Notes under the pieces: generated by a model
What the model was told of the DNA's origin: nothing
Databases searched by the model: none
The model's input: only the letters and a program-made list of their open reading frames with translations
Part shown: one piece after another, positions 9,559 to 18,586 of the stretch
Layout: each line of letters opens with the position of its first letter
How positions within the stretch are numbered: the stretch's first letter is position 1
Assembly (NCBI RefSeq): GCF_029892785.1
Contig: NZ_JARXXA010000008.1
Coordinates: forward strand, 124,001-188,000
Direction: 5' to 3'
Length of the DNA: 64,000 nucleotides
Source: Parabacteroides sp. PH5-46
GTDB lineage: Bacteria > Bacteroidota > Bacteroidia > Bacteroidales > Tannerellaceae
Made by a program: the position numbers and the translations under genes

Positions 9559-12500
9559 TCAAAGTGTTTCGGAAACCTGAGGGGGTAAAGTCGGAGGAGC
9601 CTCTACTACAGCCAGTTCAGGAGCATTTGTTATGATCTGTTTGCGTATCAGTTCCCGTATGTTTTCCCGTATGTTTGTTTTTTCGGCTATCAGATCTTGC
9701 TCTTTGGCAGGGTCGAAGGTGTTTTTATACTTGCATTTGGTGATTTTGTATTTGGGTTTGTCCAGGTCGCCGCTCACATCTATGCCCAGTTTGAAGGGGA
9801 CGGGCGACTTCAGAACAGAGATGTGATAGTCGAACGTCATATCCAGGTTGTGCGTTCCACCTACGGCTACCCGGTATCTGTCGATTTCAAGCAGGAAGGG
9901 GAATATCTCTATCTTGTTATTGTTGATAGCCAGGTCTACCGATATGCTGTCTATTACGTTGCGTTCCTTGTTTTTAAACATCAGTGTTTTAGATATTTCG
10001 GTGAATGTTTCACCATCCAGCAATACCATGTTTTTGCCGTGCAGGAAGCAAGCTGTGTTGAGTGAGGGCAGTACGACTGACATGGTAGAGTCTATGTCGC
10101 AGGTTAGCGACATCTGGCAGTCTACAATCCCTTCAAACGAACGGAGCATCGGTAGCAGCGTGTCTATCGCCGGGTATAAGTCGATCAGTTTTTCCACCAG
10201 GATGCCTTGCACCTCCATATCGAAGCCGGCAGCTGCCTCTTGCTTCTCTTTATCAGAGGTGTAGAACATGGTTACGATGCCGTGGCCAATGTTGGAGTCG
10301 AAGTCCAGCTTTTTCAGGTTGGCGCTTTGATTGCGCAAGACTACTTCGCCTATAACATTCTTCATTTCCAGGTCTTTGTAGTCGATATGCTTCGCGTCCA
10401 TCGTGAGTGTCAGATCCAGGAATGAGGGGACGATAAAGATACCGTCTGTAGAGTCGGCATCTGCTATATTGAGTGAGTCTTGAATGCTGCTAATGTCCAT
10501 ATCTACAGCACTTCCGGAGTTTATTTCGTGCATCTCCGAAGCGCTGAGGTGCTGCTCGGCATATTGCATACCTTTGTTTATCGCTGTCAGTAACTCGTTC
10601 ATGTTAATGAGGTCGGAAGTGACTGAGAAATTGCCGGTTAGCTTGCCACCTCTCAGCATAGCCCGGCGCATATTCTTGAGTTCGCCGTTTAGCGTCAGAC
10701 TGCTTTTTCCGGCATGGAAGCGGGCGTCCGAGAAGGTGATGTTGTTTGTATCGAATGAAACACTTGTCTTCTCCATTCGCATACGCAGCGGGAAGAGTCG
10801 GCTGAAGAGGGTAGCCTGATTGAAGGATGCTTTACCCCTTACCTCCCAGTTACGCAGGAGTTGGGAAGTTTCATTGGCTGAGGCAGTTTGCGTACTTTGT
10901 GTAGCTCTCAGACTGTCGCGTCGCGCACGCCATCCGGTGGTATCTCTTGGAGTGGTAGTCTGGCTGCTTTGCTGGTTATTAGCACTTTGTCGTTTGGCCC
11001 GTTGCTGGCGCATGGCGTCGCGATAGGGGAGGGCTTCTACGGTGAAGCGACTGTTTGCCAACATACCTCCCGTCCGCATGGGGATAGAGAAGTAGCGTAA
11101 TGAGTCGGCTGTGATCGAGGCGATAACGTTGGGCGTTTGCTTGTTCGATTCGGCCGGACGTATCCCTCCTGCCAGATAGGCTTTTTTAGCTACTACCCAG
11201 GTAGAGTCGGGCAGGCGGGTACGTATGTTGTCTACCCGAATGTGGGAGGTAACGGAGATAACAGCTGCGGTATCTACTTCGGGGGATGTTTTGGCCGTCA
11301 ATTCCAGTTGGCTCAGATTGGTATCGATGTCCTCCTTGTATTTTACATTCATACTGTCTATATTCAAGGCCATATTCAGTAGCTTATCCCCTGCGATAAA
11401 GCGGCTGGTAGAGCGGGTGGAGTCTACCGTGAAATGGGCATTGGATATAAATACGTTCACATCGTAAGGCTTGCTGTAGGCAATAAAGCTGTCGATGTCT
11501 AGTTTTCCTAAAGCATTGATGTTGTTGTATTTTCCTTTTGTGATATCGTCAAGGCGGAAGGATGTTTCAATATCCGCCAGTATATTTCCCTGCAACAATA
11601 GGGTATCGGGATGGAAGATATCCTGTGCAATGCGTGTGAAGTCTATATTCCCTTTCAGATAGGCATTTACGGCGGGTGACAGCATCAGGTCTTTTACCGA
11701 TCCCTTTGCCTCGATGGAAGAGTTTAAACCTTTCATTTCCAGTTTGTCTATCAGTACATAAGAAGCGTTCAGGTCTTCCCCGTCGATATGCAGGTTGATG
11801 TCTGTTTCCAATTTGTCGATCCCTTGTTTCACATCCTTCATACGGAAAGAGCCGTTCTCTACCAGGCAGCGCAGGTCTACTGTCGGGATGATACTGTCGC
11901 CCAACTCCCCTTGGATTGTACCATCCAGAAGGATGGAGCCGGTGGCTGTTACATCCTTTAGACTGGCAGAATATGCTTCCGGCACGAACTGGAGAAGATC
12001 ATTCAGGTCGGATGCCTTCAGGCTTGTTTCAATGTTGATACCCAGTCTGTTTGTTTCCGGAAAACGGGTGATGGAACCATCAGCAGAGAAGGGCAGGTTG
12101 TTGATCGCCATCTCCGTATCATGGAAGGTAACCGTCTGAAAATTATCCTTTAACTCTATGTCGCTTTTTAAGAAAAAAGCCAGTTCGTTTTTCAGAGAAT
12201 ATGAGGGGCTTTCAAACAGGAAGGCCTTTGATCCGGTGCGGATTTCAAAGGTGTTTTTTTCGTCAATCAGCGAGCCTTTGAGGAAGAGCTCGAAACCCTC
12301 GATTTCGGCATACATTTTCGCTTGCATATCGTCGTATATGAAATGCCCGTCTTCAATGCGTACCTTCTGTAAATCGAAAGAGGAGAAAAACGAATTGCCG
12401 GCAGACTCTACCGTGTCTTTTTCGCTGCTGTATATGTCCCAGTTGGCCTTTCCGTTCTCGTTTATATAACCATGAATATGAGGGTTTTCAAGGCTTAGTT

Positions 12501-12885
12501 CGCCAATGGTGATCTGTTTTTTGAACAAGTAATCCATCGGGCGGAATGTGACGGTAGCTTGTGCAAAATGAACCAGTGAATCAACCTGAGAATAAATGCT
12601 GTCCTTGGCTTGGTCTATGCTATCTCTGAATGCAAAAGAAACCAGACTGCCATTCACTATTTTAACTCCCAGATGGGGGTATGTTTCAAAGAAGGTAAGC
12701 TCTATCTTTTCGCACGTTAATTGGGCGTTCAATAGCTTGTTAACTTCTCTTTCAACAAGGGGTGTAAGTCTGTTGGGAGGGAGAATCCCCCAGTTAAGGA
12801 TACAAAATCCAATGACAGGTAAAACGACAAAAAGGAAGAGTAACCCGATACCTGCACCAATGAATGCTTTTTTCCTGTTTTTCAT
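9559..12885 (-). CDS. AsmA-like envelope protein
   Basis: The 1108-residue protein has one N-terminal membrane helix (about 9-31) followed by an AsmA N-terminal motif (NRLTPLVEREVNKLLNAQL) and a very long beta-rich periplasmic region. A Gln/Ser/Thr-rich linker lies near 625-680, and an AsmA_2-type C-terminal domain at about 850-1060. AsmA/TamB/YhdP-type proteins are thought to form hydrophobic grooves that bridge inner and outer membranes and move lipids; this protein's exact cargo is unknown. The length is usual for the Bacteroidales family. It stands alone; the start chosen is the ATG at 12885. Confidence 0.87.
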   Translation of the reverse strand: MKNRKKAFIGAGIGLLFLFVVLPVIGFCILNWGILPPNRLTPLVEREVNKLLNAQLTCEKIELTFFETYPHLGVKIVNGSLVSFAFRDSIDQAKDSIYSQVDSLVHFAQATVTFRPMDYLFKKQITIGELSLENPHIHGYINENGKANWDIYSSEKDTVESAGNSFFSSFDLQKVRIEDGHFIYDDMQAKMYAEIEGFELFLKGSLIDEKNTFEIRTGSKAFLFESPSYSLKNELAFFLKSDIELKDNFQTVTFHDTEMAINNLPFSADGSITRFPETNRLGINIETSLKASDLNDLLQFVPEAYSASLKDVTATGSILLDGTIQGELGDSIIPTVDLRCLVENGSFRMKDVKQGIDKLETDINLHIDGEDLNASYVLIDKLEMKGLNSSIEAKGSVKDLMLSPAVNAYLKGNIDFTRIAQDIFHPDTLLLQGNILADIETSFRLDDITKGKYNNINALGKLDIDSFIAYSKPYDVNVFISNAHFTVDSTRSTSRFIAGDKLLNMALNIDSMNVKYKEDIDTNLSQLELTAKTSPEVDTAAVISVTSHIRVDNIRTRLPDSTWVVAKKAYLAGGIRPAESNKQTPNVIASITADSLRYFSIPMRTGGMLANSRFTVEALPYRDAMRQQRAKRQSANNQQSSQTTTPRDTTGWRARRDSLRATQSTQTASANETSQLLRNWEVRGKASFNQATLFSRLFPLRMRMEKTSVSFDTNNITFSDARFHAGKSSLTLNGELKNMRRAMLRGGKLTGNFSVTSDLINMNELLTAINKGMQYAEQHLSASEMHEINSGSAVDMDISSIQDSLNIADADSTDGIFIVPSFLDLTLTMDAKHIDYKDLEMKNVIGEVVLRNQSANLKKLDFDSNIGHGIVTMFYTSDKEKQEAAAGFDMEVQGILVEKLIDLYPAIDTLLPMLRSFEGIVDCQMSLTCDIDSTMSVVLPSLNTACFLHGKNMVLLDGETFTEISKTLMFKNKERNVIDSISVDLAINNNKIEIFPFLLEIDRYRVAVGGTHNLDMTFDYHISVLKSPVPFKLGIDVSGDLDKPKYKITKCKYKNTFDPAKEQDLIAEKTNIRENIRELIRKQIITNAPELAVVEAPPTLPPQVSETL

Positions 12886-13060
12886 GGCTCTTAAATCTTA
12901 CATATCAACATCATATCTTCATCGAAAACGCAGTGCTAAGGTTAGAATTATTTGCCAAATTCTTCATAAAAACAACGTTAAGAAAAAGTAAATGCCACTA
13001 AACAATGGTACTTTGTGGATTTGTTTATTACTTTGTATGCTGAAAAATAAGGAAGTACAC

Positions 13061-13756
13061 ATGAAGTGGGAGAAGAATATCATAGACTCATTTCCTTGGA
13101 GTAAAGAGATTTCGAGAAGGGATGAAAAAGAAAAGGTAGCCGCGAAAATAGCCGGAATGGTGAAGGACGGGGATGTCATCGGAGTAGGCTCCGGATCAAC
13201 ATCCTACCTGGCTCTCCTGGCAATTGCCCAGCGGGTAAAAGGAGAGGGTTTGCACATCAAAGCCATCCCTACATCGCAGGAAATAACGATGACTTGCGCT
13301 CAACTGGGGATACCTGTTACCAGCCTGATGGAATATCAGCCGGACTGGGCATTTGACGGGGCGGATGAAGTAGACCCCAACCACAGCCTGATAAAAGGGC
13401 GGGGCGGCGCTATGTTTAAAGAAAAACTGTTGATAAATTCCAGCCCGCGAAACTATATTCTTACCGATTCGTCTAAGATGGTAAGCCGTTTGGGTATGAA
13501 ATTCCCAGTTCCGGTAGAAGTTTTTCCTCAGGCACTTACATACGTAGGCAAGGCGCTTGAAGAACTATCTCCCCGCGAAATAAAACTACGCATGGCCGAA
13601 GGCAAGGACGGCCCCATCATCACCGAAAACGGCAATCTGATCCTCGACGTCTGGTTCGACGCCATCCCCGACACCACAGAAACAGCCCTCAAATCCATCA
13701 CCGGCGTGATAGAAAGCGGGCTCTTTATAGGGTATCAAGTGAATTTAATCACTTAA
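13061..13756 (+). CDS. rpiA: ribose-5-phosphate isomerase A
   Basis: RpiA interconverts ribose 5-phosphate and ribulose 5-phosphate in the non-oxidative pentose phosphate pathway. All family motifs are present: the phosphate loop IGVGSGSTSYLAL, the catalytic DGADEVDP and the KGRGGAMFKEK strand. The start at ATG 13061 (MKWEKN) gives 231 residues, the usual length; the frame is open to 12992 but those codons overlap the promoter region (a TTACTTTG -7-like box near 13029-13036). The last 4 bp overlap the end of the convergent nitroreductase gene. Confidence 0.95.
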   Translation: MKWEKNIIDSFPWSKEISRRDEKEKVAAKIAGMVKDGDVIGVGSGSTSYLALLAIAQRVKGEGLHIKAIPTSQEITMTCAQLGIPVTSLMEYQPDWAFDGADEVDPNHSLIKGRGGAMFKEKLLINSSPRNYILTDSSKMVSRLGMKFPVPVEVFPQALTYVGKALEELSPREIKLRMAEGKDGPIITENGNLILDVWFDAIPDTTETALKSITGVIESGLFIGYQVNLIT

Positions 13757-14496
13757 AGAAACCCTTGTTTCTTTAATACATTCAGGTAGACTTCGGAGAA
13801 GTATTCGTTGTTCTTTTTGGTGTAGCGGATGTCTGTAAAGACTTGTGCCAGTGTTTCTTTGTTGTTTTCCTTTACGTATTGTTTGTTGACAGCTAATTCT
13901 TCCTTGGCTTTGTATAATGCGTCTATAGAGGCTTGTGTATAGTCTGTATATGTTTCATTGTGGATAACAGCTTCTAAAGGAAGACGTTCGGGCTGTTCCG
14001 GTGTTTCGGCAGGCCAGCCAACCGTTACAACCGTGATGGGGACTACCAGACGTGGAAGCGAAAGCGCCTCGATTATCGGATCCGCATTATAGGTAGTTGT
14101 CCCCAGATAGCATATACCCAGCCCCTTCTCCTCTGCCGCAGTGCAGAATGTTTGAGCAAAGATAGTCGTATCTATCGTAGCAGATATAAAGGTCTGAAAA
14201 TTGTCGGAACCCGCTTCAGCCTTGCGTTGTTCCGCCCATTTGACAAACCGGTTAGCATCTACACAAAAAGTAAGTACCACGGGAGCTGTAGTAATCATTT
14301 TCTGATTAAAATGAGCCGGAGCCATTTTCTCTTTCATCGCCTGATCCCGCGTAACAACTACGCTATATAACTGCATATTACCGGTATTAGATCCCCGGGC
14401 AGCTACTTCCAGTAACTCATTCAACAACTCCTCCGGTATGTCCTGATCCGTATATTGACGGATACTTCTCCTGTCCTTCATCCTTTGTAATGCCAT
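13753..14496 (-). CDS. nitroreductase family NAD(P)H:FMN oxidoreductase
   Basis: The 247-residue protein has the FMN-binding opening of the nitroreductase fold (RMKDRRSIRQYTDQDIPEELL). The internal EKGLGICYLGTTTYN and the PITVVTVGWPAETPEQPERLP block match the NfsA/FRP branch. Such enzymes reduce flavins, quinones or nitro compounds with NAD(P)H in the cytoplasm. It is convergent with rpiA (4-bp overlap) and divergent from the DUF362 gene, with a perfect palindrome between the two starts. The true substrate is unknown. Confidence 0.9.
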   Translation of the reverse strand: MALQRMKDRRSIRQYTDQDIPEELLNELLEVAARGSNTGNMQLYSVVVTRDQAMKEKMAPAHFNQKMITTAPVVLTFCVDANRFVKWAEQRKAEAGSDNFQTFISATIDTTIFAQTFCTAAEEKGLGICYLGTTTYNADPIIEALSLPRLVVPITVVTVGWPAETPEQPERLPLEAVIHNETYTDYTQASIDALYKAKEELAVNKQYVKENNKETLAQVFTDIRYTKKNNEYFSEVYLNVLKKQGFL

Positions 14497-14520
14497 AGTG
14501 TTCTTTTGTTTATAAGATTA

Positions 14521-14544
14521 TTTTGCATTTTACGAAATGCAAAA
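14521..14544. promoter_or_regulatory. perfect palindrome between divergent genes
   Basis: TTTTGCATTT at 14521-14530 and AAATGCAAAA at 14535-14544 form a perfect 10-bp inverted repeat with a 4-bp centre. It lies 25 bp upstream of the nitroreductase start and 24 bp before the -7 box TATTTTTG (14568-14575) of the DUF362 gene. A repressor operator controlling both is plausible. Confidence 0.5.
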
Positions 14545-14601
14545 ATAAGCATTTCAATTATATTTATTATTTTTGAGGCTTGTTTGAGCTTACATAAAAA
14601 G

Positions 14602-15726
14602 ATGAATATGACCCTTTCAAAAGTTTATTTTACAAATTTACGTACTACTCCATCAAGCAATCTACTAAAAAAGATGGAACGACTGGTGAAACAAGCCGGA
14701 ATAGAAACCATTGATTTTCAGAATCAATTTGTGGCGGTTAAGATCCATTTTGGCGAGCCGGGAAACCTGGCTTATATTCGCCCAAATTATGCGGCCGGAT
14801 TGGTAACATTGTTGCAAAAGTTGGGAGCGAAACCGTTCCTGACAGACTCCAATACTCTGTATTCGGGAGGCCGCTCCAATGCAGTAGACCACTTACATAG
14901 CGCGATGGTGAATGGCTTCAACCCCATAGCTGTTCCCTGTAATGTGATTATTGCCGATGGGCTGAAAGGAACAGACTACCGGGAAGTGCCTATTGATGGG
15001 GAATATTGCAAAGCTCCCAAGATAGGAGCCGCCGTGGTAGACGCAGATATTGTGATAAGCATGAGCCATTTCAAAGGCCATGAACAGACCGGCTTTGGCG
15101 GAGCCTTGAAAAACCTGGGGATGGGATGTGCCAGTGTAGGCGGAAAACTGGAACTACATGCCGCCTCCAAACCTGTTGTAGACCGGGATAATTGCACCGG
15201 CTGCCGTATCTGTGTCAAATCCTGCGCACATGATTCTATCCATTTGGACGAGAGCAGGATAGCTGTTATAGATTACGATAAATGTGTAGGTTGCGGACAA
15301 TGTGTAGCCTTGTGCCAGTATAGCGCTGCCGTATTGGGCGAAGGCGATACCTCTGAGCGACTGAACTATAAGATAGCCGAATATACCAAGGCTGTATTAC
15401 AGGACAAACCCCACTTCCATGTGAGTTTTATCATGAATGTATCTCCGGAATGCGATTGCTGGAACCATAATGATGCCTCTATTATCCCGGACTTGGGAAT
15501 AGCAGCTTCTTTTGACCCGGTGGCATTAGACCAAGCCTGTGCTGATCTGGTGACTAAAGCACCTGTTTTACACACAAGTGTATTGGGCGAGAAACATGCG
15601 CATGAACACCTGGAAGGTGAAGATAAATTCCACTTAATCCACCCGGAAACCAATTGGCAAGCCGGTTTGGAGCATGCTGAAAAAATCGGTATAGGAAGCC
15701 GGAAATATGAATTGATAATGACGTGA
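14602..15726 (+). CDS. DUF362 protein with two 4Fe-4S clusters
   Basis: From the ATG at 14602 the protein has 374 residues. The N-terminal two thirds are a DUF362 domain (VYFTNLRTTPSSN, KIHFGEPGN, MSHFKGHEQTGFGGALKNLG). Two ferredoxin motifs follow: CTGCRICVKSC and CVGCGQCVALC, each binding one 4Fe-4S cluster. This suggests an electron-transfer or iron-sulfur-dependent role in the cytoplasm; no reaction is established for the family as far as I know. The -7 box TATTTTTG at 14568-14575 places the transcript start just before this ATG, so the extra codons upstream to 14506 are not used. It is convergent with DUF5686, 4 bp apart. Confidence 0.88.
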   Translation: MNMTLSKVYFTNLRTTPSSNLLKKMERLVKQAGIETIDFQNQFVAVKIHFGEPGNLAYIRPNYAAGLVTLLQKLGAKPFLTDSNTLYSGGRSNAVDHLHSAMVNGFNPIAVPCNVIIADGLKGTDYREVPIDGEYCKAPKIGAAVVDADIVISMSHFKGHEQTGFGGALKNLGMGCASVGGKLELHAASKPVVDRDNCTGCRICVKSCAHDSIHLDESRIAVIDYDKCVGCGQCVALCQYSAAVLGEGDTSERLNYKIAEYTKAVLQDKPHFHVSFIMNVSPECDCWNHNDASIIPDLGIAASFDPVALDQACADLVTKAPVLHTSVLGEKHAHEHLEGEDKFHLIHPETNWQAGLEHAEKIGIGSRKYELIMT

Positions 15727-15730
15727 CTTT

Positions 15731-18298
15731 TTACTTTGCTCCCATCTCCCTGAGGATCGGTATGGAGATGGTGAAGCCCAAACCGTCATATTTTCCTTTT
15801 TCGAGACTGACAAAAAGGCCTATGTTGCCTATATCTTGTATGCCGATGGAATAACCGAATTCAGTATGATTCTTCCCTGGTATCCAGAGTGTGCGGGCGT
15901 GTAGATACTCCTTGAATATATAGTTCTGCAGGAATGACAAATGCTTGATCAGCAGATAAGCCGTGGAGTAAGACAGGTGTGCTTCCAGCCATTTATCGTT
16001 GGTTGAGTAGGTGTAATTATCCAATAGGCTGAAGCTGTTTTCTGCAGAATATCCGGTCAGGAATAGCTCACTGGTTCGGAAGTGCTTATAGTCGGGGAAG
16101 AAAGTCGGATGTTTTCCGTTCAAAAAGACTCCGCCCTGTACCTGATAGCTCAAATGATCGAAGGCATGGAGTTGTATCTTTTGCCGGATGCTGGCATCCA
16201 AACGGTGATAATCAGGCGACAGATTATTCATGTTGGTGATAGCTCTTACATAGCCGAGCCCCAGTGTAGGGTATTTAGAATTGGCATACTGCTTCCTTCC
16301 GCCTTGTATGCGGTAGTAATAGCGGGGTGTATATTCCAGATGGGCTGCATATTTGGTGGTATGATTGTCGGGCATGGGTGCAACTTGCCGGCCAGGAAGG
16401 TTGGAATCCGGCGTTCTATTGAAAATACTCCAGGAAAGATTATTCTCCAACGCGTTTCTGTGTTCAATTGAAATAGAGGAAGTTAGCATAAGTCCATTGG
16501 CAACATCTATGTGGTTGATGACCTCGAAGAAACGTTTTTGATAGAATTTGATCGGATTCTCGGCAAAAAAGAGAGAAGACAGGGAGTTAATCAAGCGTAA
16601 TTCTCCCATATTATTAAAGTCGGCGGATGTGTTTCCTCCCGATACGCTTAGCGAACCATTACGCAAAGGAGCATACCGGAAGTTGCCGTCTATTTGCCAG
16701 TTGATTGTTTTTCTGGCAGTGACATAATAGACGGAAGGCGAAACGGACAGGTGATTCCGCTTGTGCAGATTCGTGCCGAGAGTAAGGCGTTGTCCCAGCC
16801 AGATACCATCCACAAAGTTGTATTCCGGAACCACTCCCGGCAAACCGTTGTAACCCCAATAGGCTTTTTCTCCTAATGGGATACGACCTCCCATCAACTT
16901 ACTCTTGCCTTCTATACCTGTGGAGACGATTATATTGTTGTTGTTCCGGTCTATGTTCAGATTCAGACTGTCAATTGCTTTGAAGCTTTCTATCTCTTCG
17001 TTCCGTAGCGGAAGGTTGCGTGTTGCTTCCCAATAGATGGAGTCGCGTGATTTAGCCATACTGTCTACCGTTAGCTTGATGTTGCTGTTGACCGGAAGCA
17101 GTTCCAGTGATCCTCTGCTTTGATGTAGTTCCTCCGGTTCAATGGTCTTTTCCATCAGTTTGGCCATCTTGTAAGCATCGCGGTTTGTTAGCTTCTCCTT
17201 GTTGGTAAGTTTATCCAGTTGTTTTTGAGCCTTTTGTTGCTTGGGTGTGGGTGTAGTGGGGGTTTCATTCAACTCTACGTCTTTGTATCGAACAGACGAA
17301 TAATACTTCCCGGAGGCTTTTATACCTAAAATATCGATCTTCATATCCATATCGTACGAGGTAGGAAGGAATGTATAGGGCTTCACTTCGTTGTAGGTGG
17401 CCGTAAAACGAAGGGTCACCCCGTATTCGGTCGACGAGAGATCGGCACTTTGTACATTCCAGCTGCTCTCAATAATATAGAGCCAGCCTGTCATTAGCTT
17501 AGGGTTTTTCTTCTTGGGGGTAACGCGTATCTTGTTTACCGAATGATTTCCTTCTTTCGTTATGCCTTCCCATTTGAAATTGTAATAGTTAAATGCCTGC
17601 GTGGATAAGGGGGATATCTTTCCCAAGGCATTGGGGTCGTAGATGTTAGTGGTGATCACATCCAGCGCATCGGCAACATCTATTTCCGCAGGCAGATTGC
17701 TGTTGGTGGCTATCACATGCTGCTCGTAAGTGTTGGGAGCGGTGAACTTCACTTCATTCTGCGATTCGATCAGAAATAACTTATCCTGAAAACCACTTAT
17801 CTGTTGACCTCCGGCTTGTATTTTCATATAACGGGGTATCTTCTCCATCTTGATAGTGCCTTTCAGATAGACTTCGGACTCATATCCTTTTACCTGATGC
17901 AGATAAAAGGGCGCCATAGAGATGGCTTTACGCATAATGGCATAAGCTGGATCTTCCTTGCCGGGATAAACGATGACTTCCTTCAACTCGTATGTTTTCT
18001 TTTCTACCGCCACGGTGAGCTGAATGGGTTCTTTGCCAACCGTTACGGCTATTGTTTTGCGCTCGTATCCCAACGAACCGAACTCGAAAGTGTAGTTGCC
18101 TTCTTTCAGGGTAGTTTGAAACTTTCCCTGATCGTTGCAAACAATACCCTGTGCAATCTCCTGAATAAAAAGCGATGCATACGGCACGGCTTCACCCAAA
18201 CTATCCATAACTTGTCCTCTAACGGTCTGTTCACTAAGTAGAAATGAATTTGCGGTGAATGTAAACAGCAATAACAATAAAGAGATTCTCATATGCAT
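15731..18298 (-). CDS. DUF5686 / carboxypeptidase-regulatory-like outer-membrane protein
   Basis: The 855-residue protein has a signal peptide (about 1-24). A CarboxypepD_reg-like beta-sandwich follows at about 27-105 (VRGQVMDSLGEAVPYASLFI), then a DUF5686 domain that fills the rest. Its C-terminal third looks like a large beta-barrel, with repeated alternating strands ending FTISIPILREMGAK. Members sit in the outer membrane of Bacteroidota; the function is not established. The ATG at 18292 (MRISLL) is an alternative start. The gene is divergent from tnaA and its leader region. Confidence 0.87.
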   Translation of the reverse strand: MHMRISLLLLLFTFTANSFLLSEQTVRGQVMDSLGEAVPYASLFIQEIAQGIVCNDQGKFQTTLKEGNYTFEFGSLGYERKTIAVTVGKEPIQLTVAVEKKTYELKEVIVYPGKEDPAYAIMRKAISMAPFYLHQVKGYESEVYLKGTIKMEKIPRYMKIQAGGQQISGFQDKLFLIESQNEVKFTAPNTYEQHVIATNSNLPAEIDVADALDVITTNIYDPNALGKISPLSTQAFNYYNFKWEGITKEGNHSVNKIRVTPKKKNPKLMTGWLYIIESSWNVQSADLSSTEYGVTLRFTATYNEVKPYTFLPTSYDMDMKIDILGIKASGKYYSSVRYKDVELNETPTTPTPKQQKAQKQLDKLTNKEKLTNRDAYKMAKLMEKTIEPEELHQSRGSLELLPVNSNIKLTVDSMAKSRDSIYWEATRNLPLRNEEIESFKAIDSLNLNIDRNNNNIIVSTGIEGKSKLMGGRIPLGEKAYWGYNGLPGVVPEYNFVDGIWLGQRLTLGTNLHKRNHLSVSPSVYYVTARKTINWQIDGNFRYAPLRNGSLSVSGGNTSADFNNMGELRLINSLSSLFFAENPIKFYQKRFFEVINHIDVANGLMLTSSISIEHRNALENNLSWSIFNRTPDSNLPGRQVAPMPDNHTTKYAAHLEYTPRYYYRIQGGRKQYANSKYPTLGLGYVRAITNMNNLSPDYHRLDASIRQKIQLHAFDHLSYQVQGGVFLNGKHPTFFPDYKHFRTSELFLTGYSAENSFSLLDNYTYSTNDKWLEAHLSYSTAYLLIKHLSFLQNYIFKEYLHARTLWIPGKNHTEFGYSIGIQDIGNIGLFVSLEKGKYDGLGFTISIPILREMGAK

Positions 18299-18381
18299 AA
18301 ACCGATAATGTTGATCGGGATAAAGATAGAGAGTTATACTCTATTTCTGTCGAATTTCGCTTGTCTTTGTGATAATCTTTG

Positions 18382-18389
18382 TATATTTG
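18382..18389 (+). promoter_or_regulatory. -7 box upstream of tnaA
   Basis: TATATTTG matches the Bacteroidota TAnnTTTG box. No good TTTG lies 19-21 bp upstream. It would start transcription near 18395, leaving a leader of about 190 nt before tnaA. Confidence 0.5.
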
Positions 18390-18395
18390 TCTCAT

Positions 18396-18470
18396 ATGAG
18401 AATGTCAGTAAACATAGTAACCCCTCGGTTATATCTCAATATTAAACGCCGCGACGAGTTTCTCCTCTGA
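18396..18470 (+). CDS. possible 24-codon leader peptide ahead of tnaA
   Basis: A short frame (starting MRMSVNIV and ending RRDEFLL before TGA) begins almost exactly at the transcript start predicted from the TATATTTG box, so it could be translated leaderless. It lies 117 bp upstream of tnaA, where E. coli has the TnaC peptide. Unlike TnaC it contains no Trp, and there is no similarity I can see. The frame could be chance. Confidence 0.3.
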   Translation: MRMSVNIVTPRLYLNIKRRDEFLL

Positions 18471-18586
18471 AACTTCTCTCCTTTATTATTTCTTACTATA
18501 TGCTTAATTTACAGATTAAGTAGAATTCTTGTATATGCCTATATGAGAAATGAATAACTAAATATAAACAATTAAAATTGATTATC

